Below, in pieces: positions 18,340 to 27,054 of a stretch of DNA of 53,874 nucleotides. The position numbers were made by a program, and so were the translations under genes. The stretch's first letter is position 1, and each line of letters starts with the position of its first letter. The notes beneath the pieces are model-generated. The model worked only from the letters and a program-made list of their open reading frames with translations. It was not told the DNA's origin and did no database searches. The stretch is from NCBI GenBank assembly GCA_003696565.1, contig RFHA01000129.1, forward strand, positions 1 to 53,874, given 5' to 3'. The DNA is from Chloroflexota bacterium. GTDB lineage: Bacteria; Chloroflexota; Anaerolineae; Aggregatilineales; Phototrophicaceae.

Positions 18340-18870
18340 ATGCAAAAAGCTTTAGTACCAGAAGATGCAGTGCGGGCAGCCTTCCCTGATAAAGTTCAGG
18401 CGGTCAAGCACTTTCGGGATGAGACAACAATTATTGTTGCACCGGAAGACGTGCCAACTGTTTTGAAATATCTGCGGGATACCCCTGGTTTGCTATACAA
18501 CTATCTATCCGATATTAGCGCGGTAGATTATTATCCAGAAAACACCCGTCCAGGGCGATTTGGGGTGAGTTATCATATTTATTCGATGCTGTATAATCGC
18601 CGTTTACGTGTTAAAGCATTTGTTGATGAAGATGAGCCGGTAATCCCGAGCGTTGTGACTATTTGGCCCGCTGCCAATTGGTTAGAACGTGAGATTATGG
18701 ACATGATGGGAATTGATTTTGACGGGAATCCAGATAAGCGTCGTTTATTGATGCCGCAGGATTGGGATGGGCATCCACATCGTCGTGATTATCCACTTGG
18801 CTATGAAACCATCCAGTTTTCTTTCAATGTGGAAGAAATTTTGCAGCATAAACCATTTGCGAAAGAGTAG
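18340..18870 (+). CDS. nuoC: NADH-quinone oxidoreductase subunit C
   Basis: 176 residues from ATG 18340 with GGAGGT five bases upstream; the TTG three bases earlier is too close to the ribosome site. NuoC is a peripheral-arm structural subunit next to NuoD. The family signature is clear near the C-terminus: EREIMDMMGIDFDG, PDKRRLLMP and DWDGHPHRRDYPLG. It is separate from nuoD, unlike the fused NuoCD of enterobacteria. Confidence 0.94.
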   Translation: MQKALVPEDAVRAAFPDKVQAVKHFRDETTIIVAPEDVPTVLKYLRDTPGLLYNYLSDISAVDYYPENTRPGRFGVSYHIYSMLYNRRLRVKAFVDEDEPVIPSVVTIWPAANWLEREIMDMMGIDFDGNPDKRRLLMPQDWDGHPHRRDYPLGYETIQFSFNVEEILQHKPFAKE

Positions 18871-18882
18871 AGGATTATTGTT

Positions 18883-20136
18883 ATGGCTGATTTGGTGATT
18901 AGTGACACAATGAAGCAGTGGGAAGGCAGCCTGATGGAGTTAAAAGGGCTGGTTTCCGAACGGGCGTTTACCGGTGAAACCATGTTGTTAAACATGGGTC
19001 CACATCATCCAAGTACGCATGGCGTGCTGCGTTTGTTGTTGGAACTGGATGGGGAAGAAATTGTCAATTGCTTGCCAGATATTGGCTTTTTGCACACTGG
19101 CATTGAGAAAAATATCGAGAGCAAGAGTTACGAAAAAGCGGTGACTCTGACAGATCGTATGGATTATCTTTCGCCGATGTCAAATAACATGGTATTTTGC
19201 ATGGCGATTGAGAAACTGGTTGATCTGGATGTTCCACCGCGTGCCCAGGCGATCCGTGTGATTTGCTTGGAGTTGTCGCGGATTGCCAGTCATTTGGTGT
19301 GGCTAGGCACCCAGGCGATGGATTTAGGTGCGATGAGCGTCTTTCTCTATTGCTTCCGTGAGCGTGAGAAAATCCTGGATATGTTTGAGATGCTTTCTGG
19401 GCAGCGGATGATGGGGTCATATTTCCGCCCTGGTGGTGTATGGCGTGATCTGCGTCCAGAATTTTTACCAGCATTGGAAGCCTTTTTAGAAGATTTCCCC
19501 CGCCGTGTGGATGACTATGAAGCGTTGCTAACCAATAACCCCATTTGGGTTGATCGCACACAAGGGGTTGGGATCATCGATCCTGATCAAGCTCTTGCCT
19601 GGGGATTGAGTGGTGCAGCGTTGCGTGGCAGCGGGGTAAACTGGGATATCCGCAAAGCGATGCCCTATAGTGGTTACGATCAATATGAGTTTGATGTACC
19701 ACTAGGTGAGCATGGCGATGTATTTGATCGCTTTATGTGCCGTGTGCAAGAAATGCGCCAAAGTCATCGGATCATTCGCCAAGCGGTGGATAAATTACCA
19801 GATGGTCCTTTCCGCTCAGAGAATCGTAAATATGTTCCGCCGCCGCGTTCTGAATTAGGCACGAGTATGGAAGCGGTTATTCATCACTTTAAATTGTGGA
19901 CAGAAGGTTTTTCTGCACCAGATGAAGAAGTGTATGTAGCGATCGAAAGCCCGCGCGGTGAAATTGGGTGTTATCTACATGGGACTGGTGGTAACAAGCC
20001 GCGTCGTGTGCATTTTAAAACACCGTCGTTTATGCACATTCAGGCGATCCCGGTTTTAGCGAAAGATCACATGATTGCAGACTTAATTGCAATTATCGGT
20101 AGTGTTGATATTGTGTTGGGTGACTGTGATCGTTAG
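18883..20136 (+). CDS. nuoD: NADH-quinone oxidoreductase subunit D
   Basis: 417 residues. NuoD forms the quinone-binding cavity with NuoB and resembles the large subunit of [NiFe] hydrogenases without the metal ligands. HHPSTHG (H41, H42, H46) and Y83 in SKSYEKAV are the known quinone-site residues. DRMDYLSPMSNN and the C-terminal IIGSVDIVLGDCDR are also typical. AGAGGA precedes the start. The spacing to nuoC is 12 bp. Confidence 0.96.
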   Translation: MADLVISDTMKQWEGSLMELKGLVSERAFTGETMLLNMGPHHPSTHGVLRLLLELDGEEIVNCLPDIGFLHTGIEKNIESKSYEKAVTLTDRMDYLSPMSNNMVFCMAIEKLVDLDVPPRAQAIRVICLELSRIASHLVWLGTQAMDLGAMSVFLYCFREREKILDMFEMLSGQRMMGSYFRPGGVWRDLRPEFLPALEAFLEDFPRRVDDYEALLTNNPIWVDRTQGVGIIDPDQALAWGLSGAALRGSGVNWDIRKAMPYSGYDQYEFDVPLGEHGDVFDRFMCRVQEMRQSHRIIRQAVDKLPDGPFRSENRKYVPPPRSELGTSMEAVIHHFKLWTEGFSAPDEEVYVAIESPRGEIGCYLHGTGGNKPRRVHFKTPSFMHIQAIPVLAKDHMIADLIAIIGSVDIVLGDCDR

Positions 20137-20197
20137 TCATGAACCGTTAGCCAACAGCTAAGCATAAACAGCTTTCTACTGAAAAAGGGATGAATTT

Positions 20198-20704
20198 ATG
20201 GCAAACACTTTAGCAGAGAAATACGCAGAGCGTATTCAGCATCATCTATCAAAATACCCGGATAAGCGTTCTGCCGTGATGCCGCTTCTGTATATTGCAC
20301 AGGAAGAATATGGCTGGCTTTCGCCCCAGGGGATCGAAGAAGTTGCAGAATTATGTGACATGGACCCCACTCAGGTAAAATCGATTGCGGGGTTCTATAC
20401 GATGTATCGTGAACAGCCAAAGGGTAAGTTTTGGTTGCATGTTTGTACCGACTTGCCATGTGCTTTAAAAGGGGCAGAAACGTTTTATGCGGATCTGCTG
20501 GCACATTTAGGGATTGAAGACGGGGGTACAACCGAGGACGGGACGTTCACGGTAGAGCATGTGATGTGCTTGGCAGCCTGTGACCGTGCGCCGATGCTAC
20601 AATGTAATTTCCATTTCCATGAGCATTTAGATATGGATAAAATGCGCGAATTGCTGGATCAGTGGCGTAAAGAAGCGGAAGCATACGCGAATAAGGATGT
20701 ATAG
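20198..20704 (+). CDS. nuoE: NADH-quinone oxidoreductase subunit E
   Basis: 168 residues. NuoE is a thioredoxin-like subunit holding the [2Fe-2S] cluster N1a next to the FMN site. The four ligands are C83 and C88 (CTDLPCAL) and C124 and C128 (CLAACDRAP). With NuoF and NuoG it forms the electron-input module, which implies NADH as donor. Confidence 0.95.
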   Translation: MANTLAEKYAERIQHHLSKYPDKRSAVMPLLYIAQEEYGWLSPQGIEEVAELCDMDPTQVKSIAGFYTMYREQPKGKFWLHVCTDLPCALKGAETFYADLLAHLGIEDGGTTEDGTFTVEHVMCLAACDRAPMLQCNFHFHEHLDMDKMRELLDQWRKEAEAYANKDV

Positions 20705-20725
20705 GCGGAGTTTGGAGTTTATTGT

Positions 20726-21997
20726 ATGAATATTATCTTTCGTGAAAAAGATATCCCGAATATTCGTGAATTTGATGTTTATGTGAAGCACGATGGCTAT
20801 AAGGCGTTTGAAAAAGCCTTGAGGATGAAGCCTATCGACGTGATTAACGAGGTAAAAGCATCAAATTTACGCGGACGGGGTGGGGCGGGTTTCCCTACTG
20901 GGGTCAAGTGGAGCTTTATCCCCCAGAGTGAGCCGATTAAATATGTGGTGGTTAACGCTGATGAGAGTGAAACCGGCACGTTTAAAGATCGGCAGATTAT
21001 GGAAAATAACCCCCATCAATTGATTGAAGGGGCGTTGATCGCTGCTTGGGCAATTCAAGCGACGGCGGTTTATATTTATTTGCGGGGCGAATTTTGGGAT
21101 ATTGCCCATGCATTAGATAAACATATTGAAGATGCACGCCAAGCGGGCTATGTGGGTGAAAACATCAAAGGAAGTGGTTGGTCTTGTGAAGTTTATACTC
21201 ACTTAGGCGCAGGTGCCTATATTTGTGGTGAAGAAAGTGCGTTGCTTAACAGCTTAGAGGGTAAGCTGGGGCAACCCCGTGTACGTCCACCATTCCCAGC
21301 ACAAAAAGGCGGTGGATTGTATTCTGAACCGACTGTTGTCAATAATGTGGAAACCCTGGCAAATGTGCCGTTTATCATTATGAATGGCGCGGATGAATAC
21401 AAGAAAATTGGCACAGAACAAAGCACTGGCACCAAGATTTTTTGTGTCAGCGGTCATGTTAACAATCCGGGTAACTTTGAGTTCCCAATGGGGGAGATTA
21501 CCTTCCGTCAATTAATCTTTGATCATGCGGGGGGTATTCCTGATGGGAAGCAAATTAAGGCAATTTTGCCCTCTGGTGGTTCTGGTCCAATTGTTCCTGC
21601 CACAGATGAGATACTAGATACACCTCTGACCTATGAAGATTTGCAGAAACATGGCACAATTTTAGGGTCAGCGTCTATTATCATTTTGGATGAAACCGTC
21701 GATATTACTTGGGCGGCATCAAAAATGACGAAGTTCTTTAAGCATGAAAGCTGCGGGAAATGCACACCATGCCGTGAAGGAACCTATTGGTTAGATAAAG
21801 TGTTGGATCGTATCTTACGTGGAGAAGGTAAACCTTCTGATGTAGATTTGATCAACAATATCGCGGCGAATATGCAAGGGGTCACCTTGTGTGCATTAGG
21901 AGATTTTGCTGCTAACCCGATTTTGGCGACCATCAAGCATTTTCCAAATGATTTTATGGCGCATGTCGGCGGTGAACTGAAGGCAGCGGGTGATTAA
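20726..21997 (+). CDS. nuoF: NADH-quinone oxidoreductase subunit F
   Basis: 423 residues. NuoF binds NADH and FMN and carries cluster N3. GRGGAGFPTG (50-59) is the FMN/NADH loop, followed by NADESETGTFKDR and CGEESALLNSLEG. The [4Fe-4S] ligands are C343, C346, C349 (ESCGKCTPCREGT) and C389. The last eight bases overlap the GTG of the next small gene. Confidence 0.96.
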   Translation: MNIIFREKDIPNIREFDVYVKHDGYKAFEKALRMKPIDVINEVKASNLRGRGGAGFPTGVKWSFIPQSEPIKYVVVNADESETGTFKDRQIMENNPHQLIEGALIAAWAIQATAVYIYLRGEFWDIAHALDKHIEDARQAGYVGENIKGSGWSCEVYTHLGAGAYICGEESALLNSLEGKLGQPRVRPPFPAQKGGGLYSEPTVVNNVETLANVPFIIMNGADEYKKIGTEQSTGTKIFCVSGHVNNPGNFEFPMGEITFRQLIFDHAGGIPDGKQIKAILPSGGSGPIVPATDEILDTPLTYEDLQKHGTILGSASIIILDETVDITWAASKMTKFFKHESCGKCTPCREGTYWLDKVLDRILRGEGKPSDVDLINNIAANMQGVTLCALGDFAANPILATIKHFPNDFMAHVGGELKAAGD

Positions 21998-22382
21998 CGT
22001 GAGTGACGAGCAACAAACGGTAGCAGAAGTTGAAGAAACACAACTGCCGCCGCGTGTGGGCTTTTGGGGGCGGTTACGGCGGTGGGTATTCCCCACAGTA
22101 GATGACCTGCGGGCATATTATCATCAACAGTTGGTTGAATTAGATGATGCTGTCGCCCTGCACCCGGAAAGCCCAACAAATTATCTGTTACGGGGTGAGG
22201 TGTATTTGATCATGAATCAACCCCAAATTGCCCTGGCAGATTTTGAGAAAGCGTTTGAATTAGCATCGGAACACCTGGAAAAAGCCCATTGGGGCATTAT
22301 CATGCAGGTTGTTCAGGATCGCGCTCAACGAGGTTTATTAAAAGCAAAACAGCGTTTGTGGAGAGATGTGAATGTCCGATAA
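21990..22382 (+). CDS. TPR-like small protein embedded between nuoF and nuoG
   Basis: 130 residues from GTG 21990, with GAAGG upstream; a second GTG at 21999 is possible. It overlaps nuoF by 8 bases and nuoG by 11, so its translation is tied to both. Residues ~18-40 hold an amphipathic basic stretch (FWGRLRRWVFP). Residues ~48-95 fit one to one and a half TPR units (NYLLRGEVYLIMNQPQIAL then ADFEKAFELA). There is no signal peptide or membrane helix. It is not a canonical complex I subunit. A role in assembly of, or as an added subunit on, the NADH-input module is inferred from position alone. Confidence 0.75.
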   Translation: MINVSDEQQTVAEVEETQLPPRVGFWGRLRRWVFPTVDDLRAYYHQQLVELDDAVALHPESPTNYLLRGEVYLIMNQPQIALADFEKAFELASEHLEKAHWGIIMQVVQDRAQRGLLKAKQRLWRDVNVR

Positions 22383-24843
22383 GGTCAAGATCATCATAGA
22401 TGATATTGAATATGAAGTCCCTGCCGGGTCTAATCTGGTAGATATGGCAAAGTGGTATGCAGACAACGATATTCCGGTGTTCTGTTACCATCCGAAGATG
22501 GAACCTGTCGGCATGTGCCGGATGTGCCTTGTTGAGCAGGGTTCAATTGTCAAAGACCGCGAAACAGGTGAGGTTGTGTTGGATGAAAACGGCAACCCGC
22601 AGGTTCGTTGGTTCCCTAAATTACAAACTGCCTGTACGCAGATCGTCCATGATGGGATGGTGATCCGCACCAATACCGAAGCGGTAAAGGCTGCCCGTGA
22701 AAATGTGGTGGAATTTTTGCTAACGAGCCACCCATTAGATTGCCCGATCTGTGATAAGGGTGGGGAGTGCCCGTTACAAAACTTAACCATGGCACATGGA
22801 CCAGGCACCAGCCGCATGAATTATGACGATAAAATGCACCTGGATAAGCACGTGCCACTGGGTGATTTAATCTTCTTAGATGAGGAACGTTGCATCCAAT
22901 GTGCGCGTTGTATCCGCTTCCAAGATGAAATTGTGGGGGATGATGTGTTGGCGTTCCATGAACGTGGGCGCAAATTACAAATCATCACCAATAGCGACCC
23001 CGGGTTTGACACATACTTCTCTGGTAATACAACCGATATTTGCCCGGTGGGAGCATTGACTACGGCTGATTTCCGCTTTGGGGCGCGCCCTTGGGAATTA
23101 ACCGAAGTGCCCAGCATTTGCCCACACGACGCGGCTGGCTCTAATATCAGCCTAAGCGTGCGCTTAGATCGTGATTTCGGTGGGCGGGCGATGATCAAAC
23201 GGGTTATGCCGCGTCAGAACGAATATGTCAATGAAATTTGGATTTCGGATAAGACACGTTTTGGGCATCATTTTACCCGCAGTGAAGACCGTCTGAAAAA
23301 GCCAATGATTAAGAAAGGTGGAGTGCTGACTGAAGCCACCTGGGATGAAGCGATCCGCTTTGTTGTGGATGCGCTAAAAGCAGCCGATGGCAGTGTGGCG
23401 GCAATTGCCGGAAGTTCCACCCCGAATGAAGATTTATGGACGCTGCGTAAGCTGGTAGAAGGATTAGGTGGCGGGCTGCTTGGGGCTTGGACACCGACCC
23501 ATGCTGGCGCAGATTTGGTGGCACAGGTTGGTGTGGGTAAAGGCACAAACTTGGGTGATCTTGGGCAGGGCGATGCCGTGTTGATTATCGCGACTGACCT
23601 GGAGGAAGAAGTCCCCATCTGGCGGTTGCGCTTAAAGCAGGCTGCAGATCGTGGCGCGTATTTGGTTGTGGCGAATGCCCGTAAAACACGCATGGATGAC
23701 TTTGCGTCAGATACAGTGCGCTATGATTATGGTCAGGCTGCACATGCCATGCAAAATTTGGATGCAGCTATTGCTAAAAAGCTAAAGGAAGCCAACAACC
23801 TGATTATTGTTGCAGGGGCAGAAGGCTTAACACTGGATGGTAGCCGGGCATTAATGCAGGCGGCGGCGAATTTCTTGATTGAATCTGGGCATATTGGCAA
23901 ACCAAACAATGGATTGCTTTCACCGTTCCCTGGTGCCAATGGCATGGGGTTGCATTACATGGGCTTTTCACCAGAAGCAACATTACAAATTATGCAAAAT
24001 CCGCCCAAATTATTGATCGTTAATCAAGCAGAGCTATTGGCGGATGATCCCTTTGCGGCAGAATGGCTCAATAAGGTTGAAACCATTATCAGCCTGAACT
24101 TGTTCCCAGATGCGGTGAGCAATATGGCGGCGGCAGCTTTGCCCATTCAGAGCTTTGCGGAACGTGACGGTACGTTTACGAATGGTGAACGGCGTGTTCA
24201 ACGTTTCTATATGGCTCAAGGTCCTATGGGAGAGGCTTTACCGGCTTGGCAGGTGTTTAGCCAACTGAGTGAAGCACTTGGACAGGGACATGCTAAGCTA
24301 TCAGCAGCGGCGGTGATGAAAGAAATCACTGAAAATGTTGAGGCATTTGCCGGGATGCGTTATAAAGAGCTTGCCCGTGTGGAACGTCAATTCCCAGATG
24401 TAGGTGGTGAAGACCTATATTATGGTGGTACAGCCTATCAGAATAAAGGTGGTCTAGGTGTTCAGATTGAAACATCTGCCGATAAGGGAGAGGCGGTTTC
24501 AGTCGGTGAGGTCAAGCTTCCGGATTCGCCCAAGCCCAAGAAAGGGCAGGTTTTAGTTGTTCCGGTGGCGCAGTTATTCAACCGTCAAAGCACCTTTAAG
24601 CCTAGCGTTTTAGTTCATCCACGTGTGCCACAACCATATGTGGAAATCAACAGCAAAGATGCTGCACGGATGAACATCAAGACAGGGGACTTAGTTGAGG
24701 TGATGATGGCGGATCAGATACGTGTGACAGTGCAAGCGCATGTCAATGGCGGCGCGCCAGAAGGGGCGGCTGTGTTGCCGCGCTATCTGACCGATGAAGC
24801 AACACCGATGGTATTGACAGTCGGTGAGATCAAGAAAGTTTAG
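22372..24843 (+). CDS. nuoG: NADH-quinone oxidoreductase subunit G
   Basis: 823 residues. NuoG carries several clusters of the electron wire. Visible ligands: [2Fe-2S] N1b C38, C49, C52, C88; N5 H120, C124, C127, C133; N4 C174, C177, C180 and C224. The region that holds the extra cluster N7 in some bacteria reads C250-P-H-D-A-A-G-S, so only one ligand survives and N7 is predicted absent. The remainder is a molybdopterin-oxidoreductase-like fold used structurally. A GGAGAG site precedes the ATG inside the preceding gene. Confidence 0.95.
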   Translation: MSDKVKIIIDDIEYEVPAGSNLVDMAKWYADNDIPVFCYHPKMEPVGMCRMCLVEQGSIVKDRETGEVVLDENGNPQVRWFPKLQTACTQIVHDGMVIRTNTEAVKAARENVVEFLLTSHPLDCPICDKGGECPLQNLTMAHGPGTSRMNYDDKMHLDKHVPLGDLIFLDEERCIQCARCIRFQDEIVGDDVLAFHERGRKLQIITNSDPGFDTYFSGNTTDICPVGALTTADFRFGARPWELTEVPSICPHDAAGSNISLSVRLDRDFGGRAMIKRVMPRQNEYVNEIWISDKTRFGHHFTRSEDRLKKPMIKKGGVLTEATWDEAIRFVVDALKAADGSVAAIAGSSTPNEDLWTLRKLVEGLGGGLLGAWTPTHAGADLVAQVGVGKGTNLGDLGQGDAVLIIATDLEEEVPIWRLRLKQAADRGAYLVVANARKTRMDDFASDTVRYDYGQAAHAMQNLDAAIAKKLKEANNLIIVAGAEGLTLDGSRALMQAAANFLIESGHIGKPNNGLLSPFPGANGMGLHYMGFSPEATLQIMQNPPKLLIVNQAELLADDPFAAEWLNKVETIISLNLFPDAVSNMAAAALPIQSFAERDGTFTNGERRVQRFYMAQGPMGEALPAWQVFSQLSEALGQGHAKLSAAAVMKEITENVEAFAGMRYKELARVERQFPDVGGEDLYYGGTAYQNKGGLGVQIETSADKGEAVSVGEVKLPDSPKPKKGQVLVVPVAQLFNRQSTFKPSVLVHPRVPQPYVEINSKDAARMNIKTGDLVEVMMADQIRVTVQAHVNGGAPEGAAVLPRYLTDEATPMVLTVGEIKKV

Positions 24844-24851
24844 GGGGTGGT

Positions 24852-26450
24852 ATGAACCGGAAAATTCTAGGCATTCCATTATGGGTTCCGCTGGTCTCTG
24901 CTGGGTTTGTGGTGCTGCTACTGGTTGTCTCGCTTTTGTCTAACTGGGGCAGTGTATTGAACGCTGGAGAAGATGTGTTGGAATTTATCTTCCGTCCAGA
25001 CCAGCGCGTAGATGAAGTTGTACAATGTTCTGAATCAGATGGCTGTGTGTTTGTCCATTCCATCATCTATTCGGCAGTGCTGCTGTTTGTGTTACTAACG
25101 GGGTTTGCATATACCACCTTGTTGGAACGGAAGTTTATTGCGTGGTTTCAGCAGCGGGTTGGTCCAAACCGAGTTGGTCCTGGCGGCTTATTGCAACCAC
25201 TTGCTGATGGTATCAAGCTGATTTTCAAAGAAGATATTTTGCCCACACAGGTTAATAAAGTCGTGTATCGCCTAGCTCCGATGATCAAAGTGATACCGGT
25301 GCTAGTGGTGTTGGCGGTTATTCCACTGGGCCCAGAAATTATTGTCCCGTGGTTTGATGGCAATTGGTACCAAGTGCCACTGCACTTGATTGATCCGGGT
25401 GTAGGGGTATTGTGGATTTTGGGAATCACTAGCTTGGCGACTTATGGTGTGGTGTTGGCTGGCTGGTCTAGCAGCAATAAATACTCAATGCTTGGTGGAA
25501 TGCGTGCCTCGGCACAGATGGTCAGTTATGAGCTGAGCATGGGGATCACCTTTGCTGTTCCGGTGTTGTTGGCTGGCAGTTTGTCAATTGGGACGATTGT
25601 GCAAGATCAAAGTGGGATGTTCTGGAACTGGTATATTTTCCAGAATCCGCTGGCAGCAATCATTTTGATGATCGCATTAATTGCTGAAACAAACCGTGCC
25701 CCGTTTGATTTACCAGAAGCGGAACAAGAATTAACCGCTGGGTATATGACAGAATACAGTGGGATGAAATTCGCCTTGTTTATGATGGCAGAATATCTGG
25801 GGATGATTGGGGTTAGTCTGATTGCATCCTCATTGTTCTTGGGCGGATATAATGACGGTTTTGGGCTGGTGGATCATATCCCGATTTTGGGTCCGTTAGT
25901 TTTGACGGGTAAAGTTGTTCTGTTGTTAATTGGGTTTATCTGGATTCGTGCGACACTGCCACGCTTGCGTTATGACCGGCTTATGATGTTTGGGTGGAAG
26001 GTGATGCTCCCGCTCTCTATTATCGCCGTGATTTGGACTGCTGTGGCGGTTATCATTGGTGAAGAACTTGGCAGTGGGGCGTATATTGTGTTCTCTGGCA
26101 TGATGATTGTGTTATTGATGGCTGGTTCAGTATTCTTTTTGGGTCGCCCGCAGCAAGACGATACCACGGATGACGTAGAAGATGATCCGATTATCACGGG
26201 TGAACGTGATGGGTTGGGTTATGCGTTGTTGATGGTTTTGGCAGGACTTGCGGGTATACCCTTTGCTCTTTACAATGCTACCGCGCCCTTGGTGAAGTTA
26301 GGCTATAATTTGACGATTGTTCCGTTGCTAGCCTTGCTTAACATCGGTGAAAATCGTGATAAGGTGAAACAATCGATCGTTTCTGCGGCGGAATACATCG
26401 CTGGACCACAAGATGCTGCTGATCAACCGAAGTTAGGAAGTGGGGATTAG
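24852..26450 (+). CDS. nuoH: NADH-quinone oxidoreductase subunit H, with N- and C-terminal extensions
   Basis: 532 residues, against roughly 320-430 usual for the family. NuoH joins the peripheral arm to the membrane arm and lines the quinone channel. The canonical core runs from about residue 68 (FERK-type LLERKFIAWFQQRVGPNR) to about 402, with AETNRAPFDLPEAE at 278-291. Before it lie ~65 added residues with an extra membrane helix (9-30) and a loop with two Cys (C59, C65). After it lie ~130 residues with an extra helix (410-430), an acidic linker (436-452) and one or two more hydrophobic segments (457-476, 484-498). The core identity is firm; the extensions have no recognised homology. Confidence 0.94.
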   Translation: MNRKILGIPLWVPLVSAGFVVLLLVVSLLSNWGSVLNAGEDVLEFIFRPDQRVDEVVQCSESDGCVFVHSIIYSAVLLFVLLTGFAYTTLLERKFIAWFQQRVGPNRVGPGGLLQPLADGIKLIFKEDILPTQVNKVVYRLAPMIKVIPVLVVLAVIPLGPEIIVPWFDGNWYQVPLHLIDPGVGVLWILGITSLATYGVVLAGWSSSNKYSMLGGMRASAQMVSYELSMGITFAVPVLLAGSLSIGTIVQDQSGMFWNWYIFQNPLAAIILMIALIAETNRAPFDLPEAEQELTAGYMTEYSGMKFALFMMAEYLGMIGVSLIASSLFLGGYNDGFGLVDHIPILGPLVLTGKVVLLLIGFIWIRATLPRLRYDRLMMFGWKVMLPLSIIAVIWTAVAVIIGEELGSGAYIVFSGMMIVLLMAGSVFFLGRPQQDDTTDDVEDDPIITGERDGLGYALLMVLAGLAGIPFALYNATAPLVKLGYNLTIVPLLALLNIGENRDKVKQSIVSAAEYIAGPQDAADQPKLGSGD

Positions 26451-26453
26451 TGT

Positions 26454-26948
26454 ATGAATATCATTCGTGGATTTATGACGACGTTTAAACACCTGAGCGA
26501 AGAGCCGGTGACGTTACAATATCCTGAGCAAGTACGCCCGTTCCAAGTGCGTTTTAAGGGGCGGCATCATCTGCGTCGCTATGAAAACGGTTTGGAAAAA
26601 TGCATTGGTTGTGCACTATGTGCTGCGGCGTGCCCGGCAGATGCGATTTGGGTAGAAGCAGCAGAAAACACCGATGAAGCACGCTATAGCCCTGGTGAAC
26701 GATATGCCAAGACCTATGAAATCAATATGTTGCGGTGCATTTTTTGTGGATATTGTGAAGATGCTTGCCCAACCCAAGCGATTGAATTGGGGCATGAACA
26801 TCAATTGAGCTTTACTGATCGCCGTGATGCGATTTACACCAAAGATATGCTCATTGATCCTGTGCCAGAAGGTGGGCAAGATACACCACAACAGGTTGAG
26901 CCTGGTGTATTTACCCGTTCTATTCCGGTTATGCCGGATGCAAAGTAG
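26454..26948 (+). CDS. nuoI: NADH-quinone oxidoreductase subunit I
   Basis: 164 residues. NuoI holds two [4Fe-4S] clusters, N6a and N6b, bridging NuoG and NuoB. Two ferredoxin motifs are intact: C50-x2-C53-x2-C56-x3-C60 and C95-x2-C98-x2-C101-x3-C105. It starts three bases after the nuoH stop. The C-terminal ~50 residues are a Pro/acid-rich tail. Confidence 0.95.
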   Translation: MNIIRGFMTTFKHLSEEPVTLQYPEQVRPFQVRFKGRHHLRRYENGLEKCIGCALCAAACPADAIWVEAAENTDEARYSPGERYAKTYEINMLRCIFCGYCEDACPTQAIELGHEHQLSFTDRRDAIYTKDMLIDPVPEGGQDTPQQVEPGVFTRSIPVMPDAK

Positions 26949-26968
26949 TTAGTGGGAAGTTAGAATAG

Positions 26969-27000
26969 AAAAAACGCCGGAGTCGTTGTACTCTGGCGTT
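26969..27000. terminator. 11-bp hairpin between nuoI and nuoJ
   Basis: AACGCCGGAGT (26973-26983) and ACTCTGGCGTT (26990-27000) form a long stem with one G-U pair and a 6-nt loop. On the plus strand only a short TTCTTT follows; on the minus strand six T follow. As nuoJ continues in the same direction it may be an attenuator or an RNA-processing element. Confidence 0.5.
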
Positions 27001-27054
27001 CTTTGTGCTAAACTGCACAACTGTCTACGCGAACATCCAATAGGACATGCACAA

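Noticed and set aside
26986-27054. A 23-codon N-terminal extension of NuoJ from 26986
   Set aside because: It would begin inside the nuoI-nuoJ hairpin. The ATG at 27055 has AGGA upstream and matches the usual NuoJ N-terminus.
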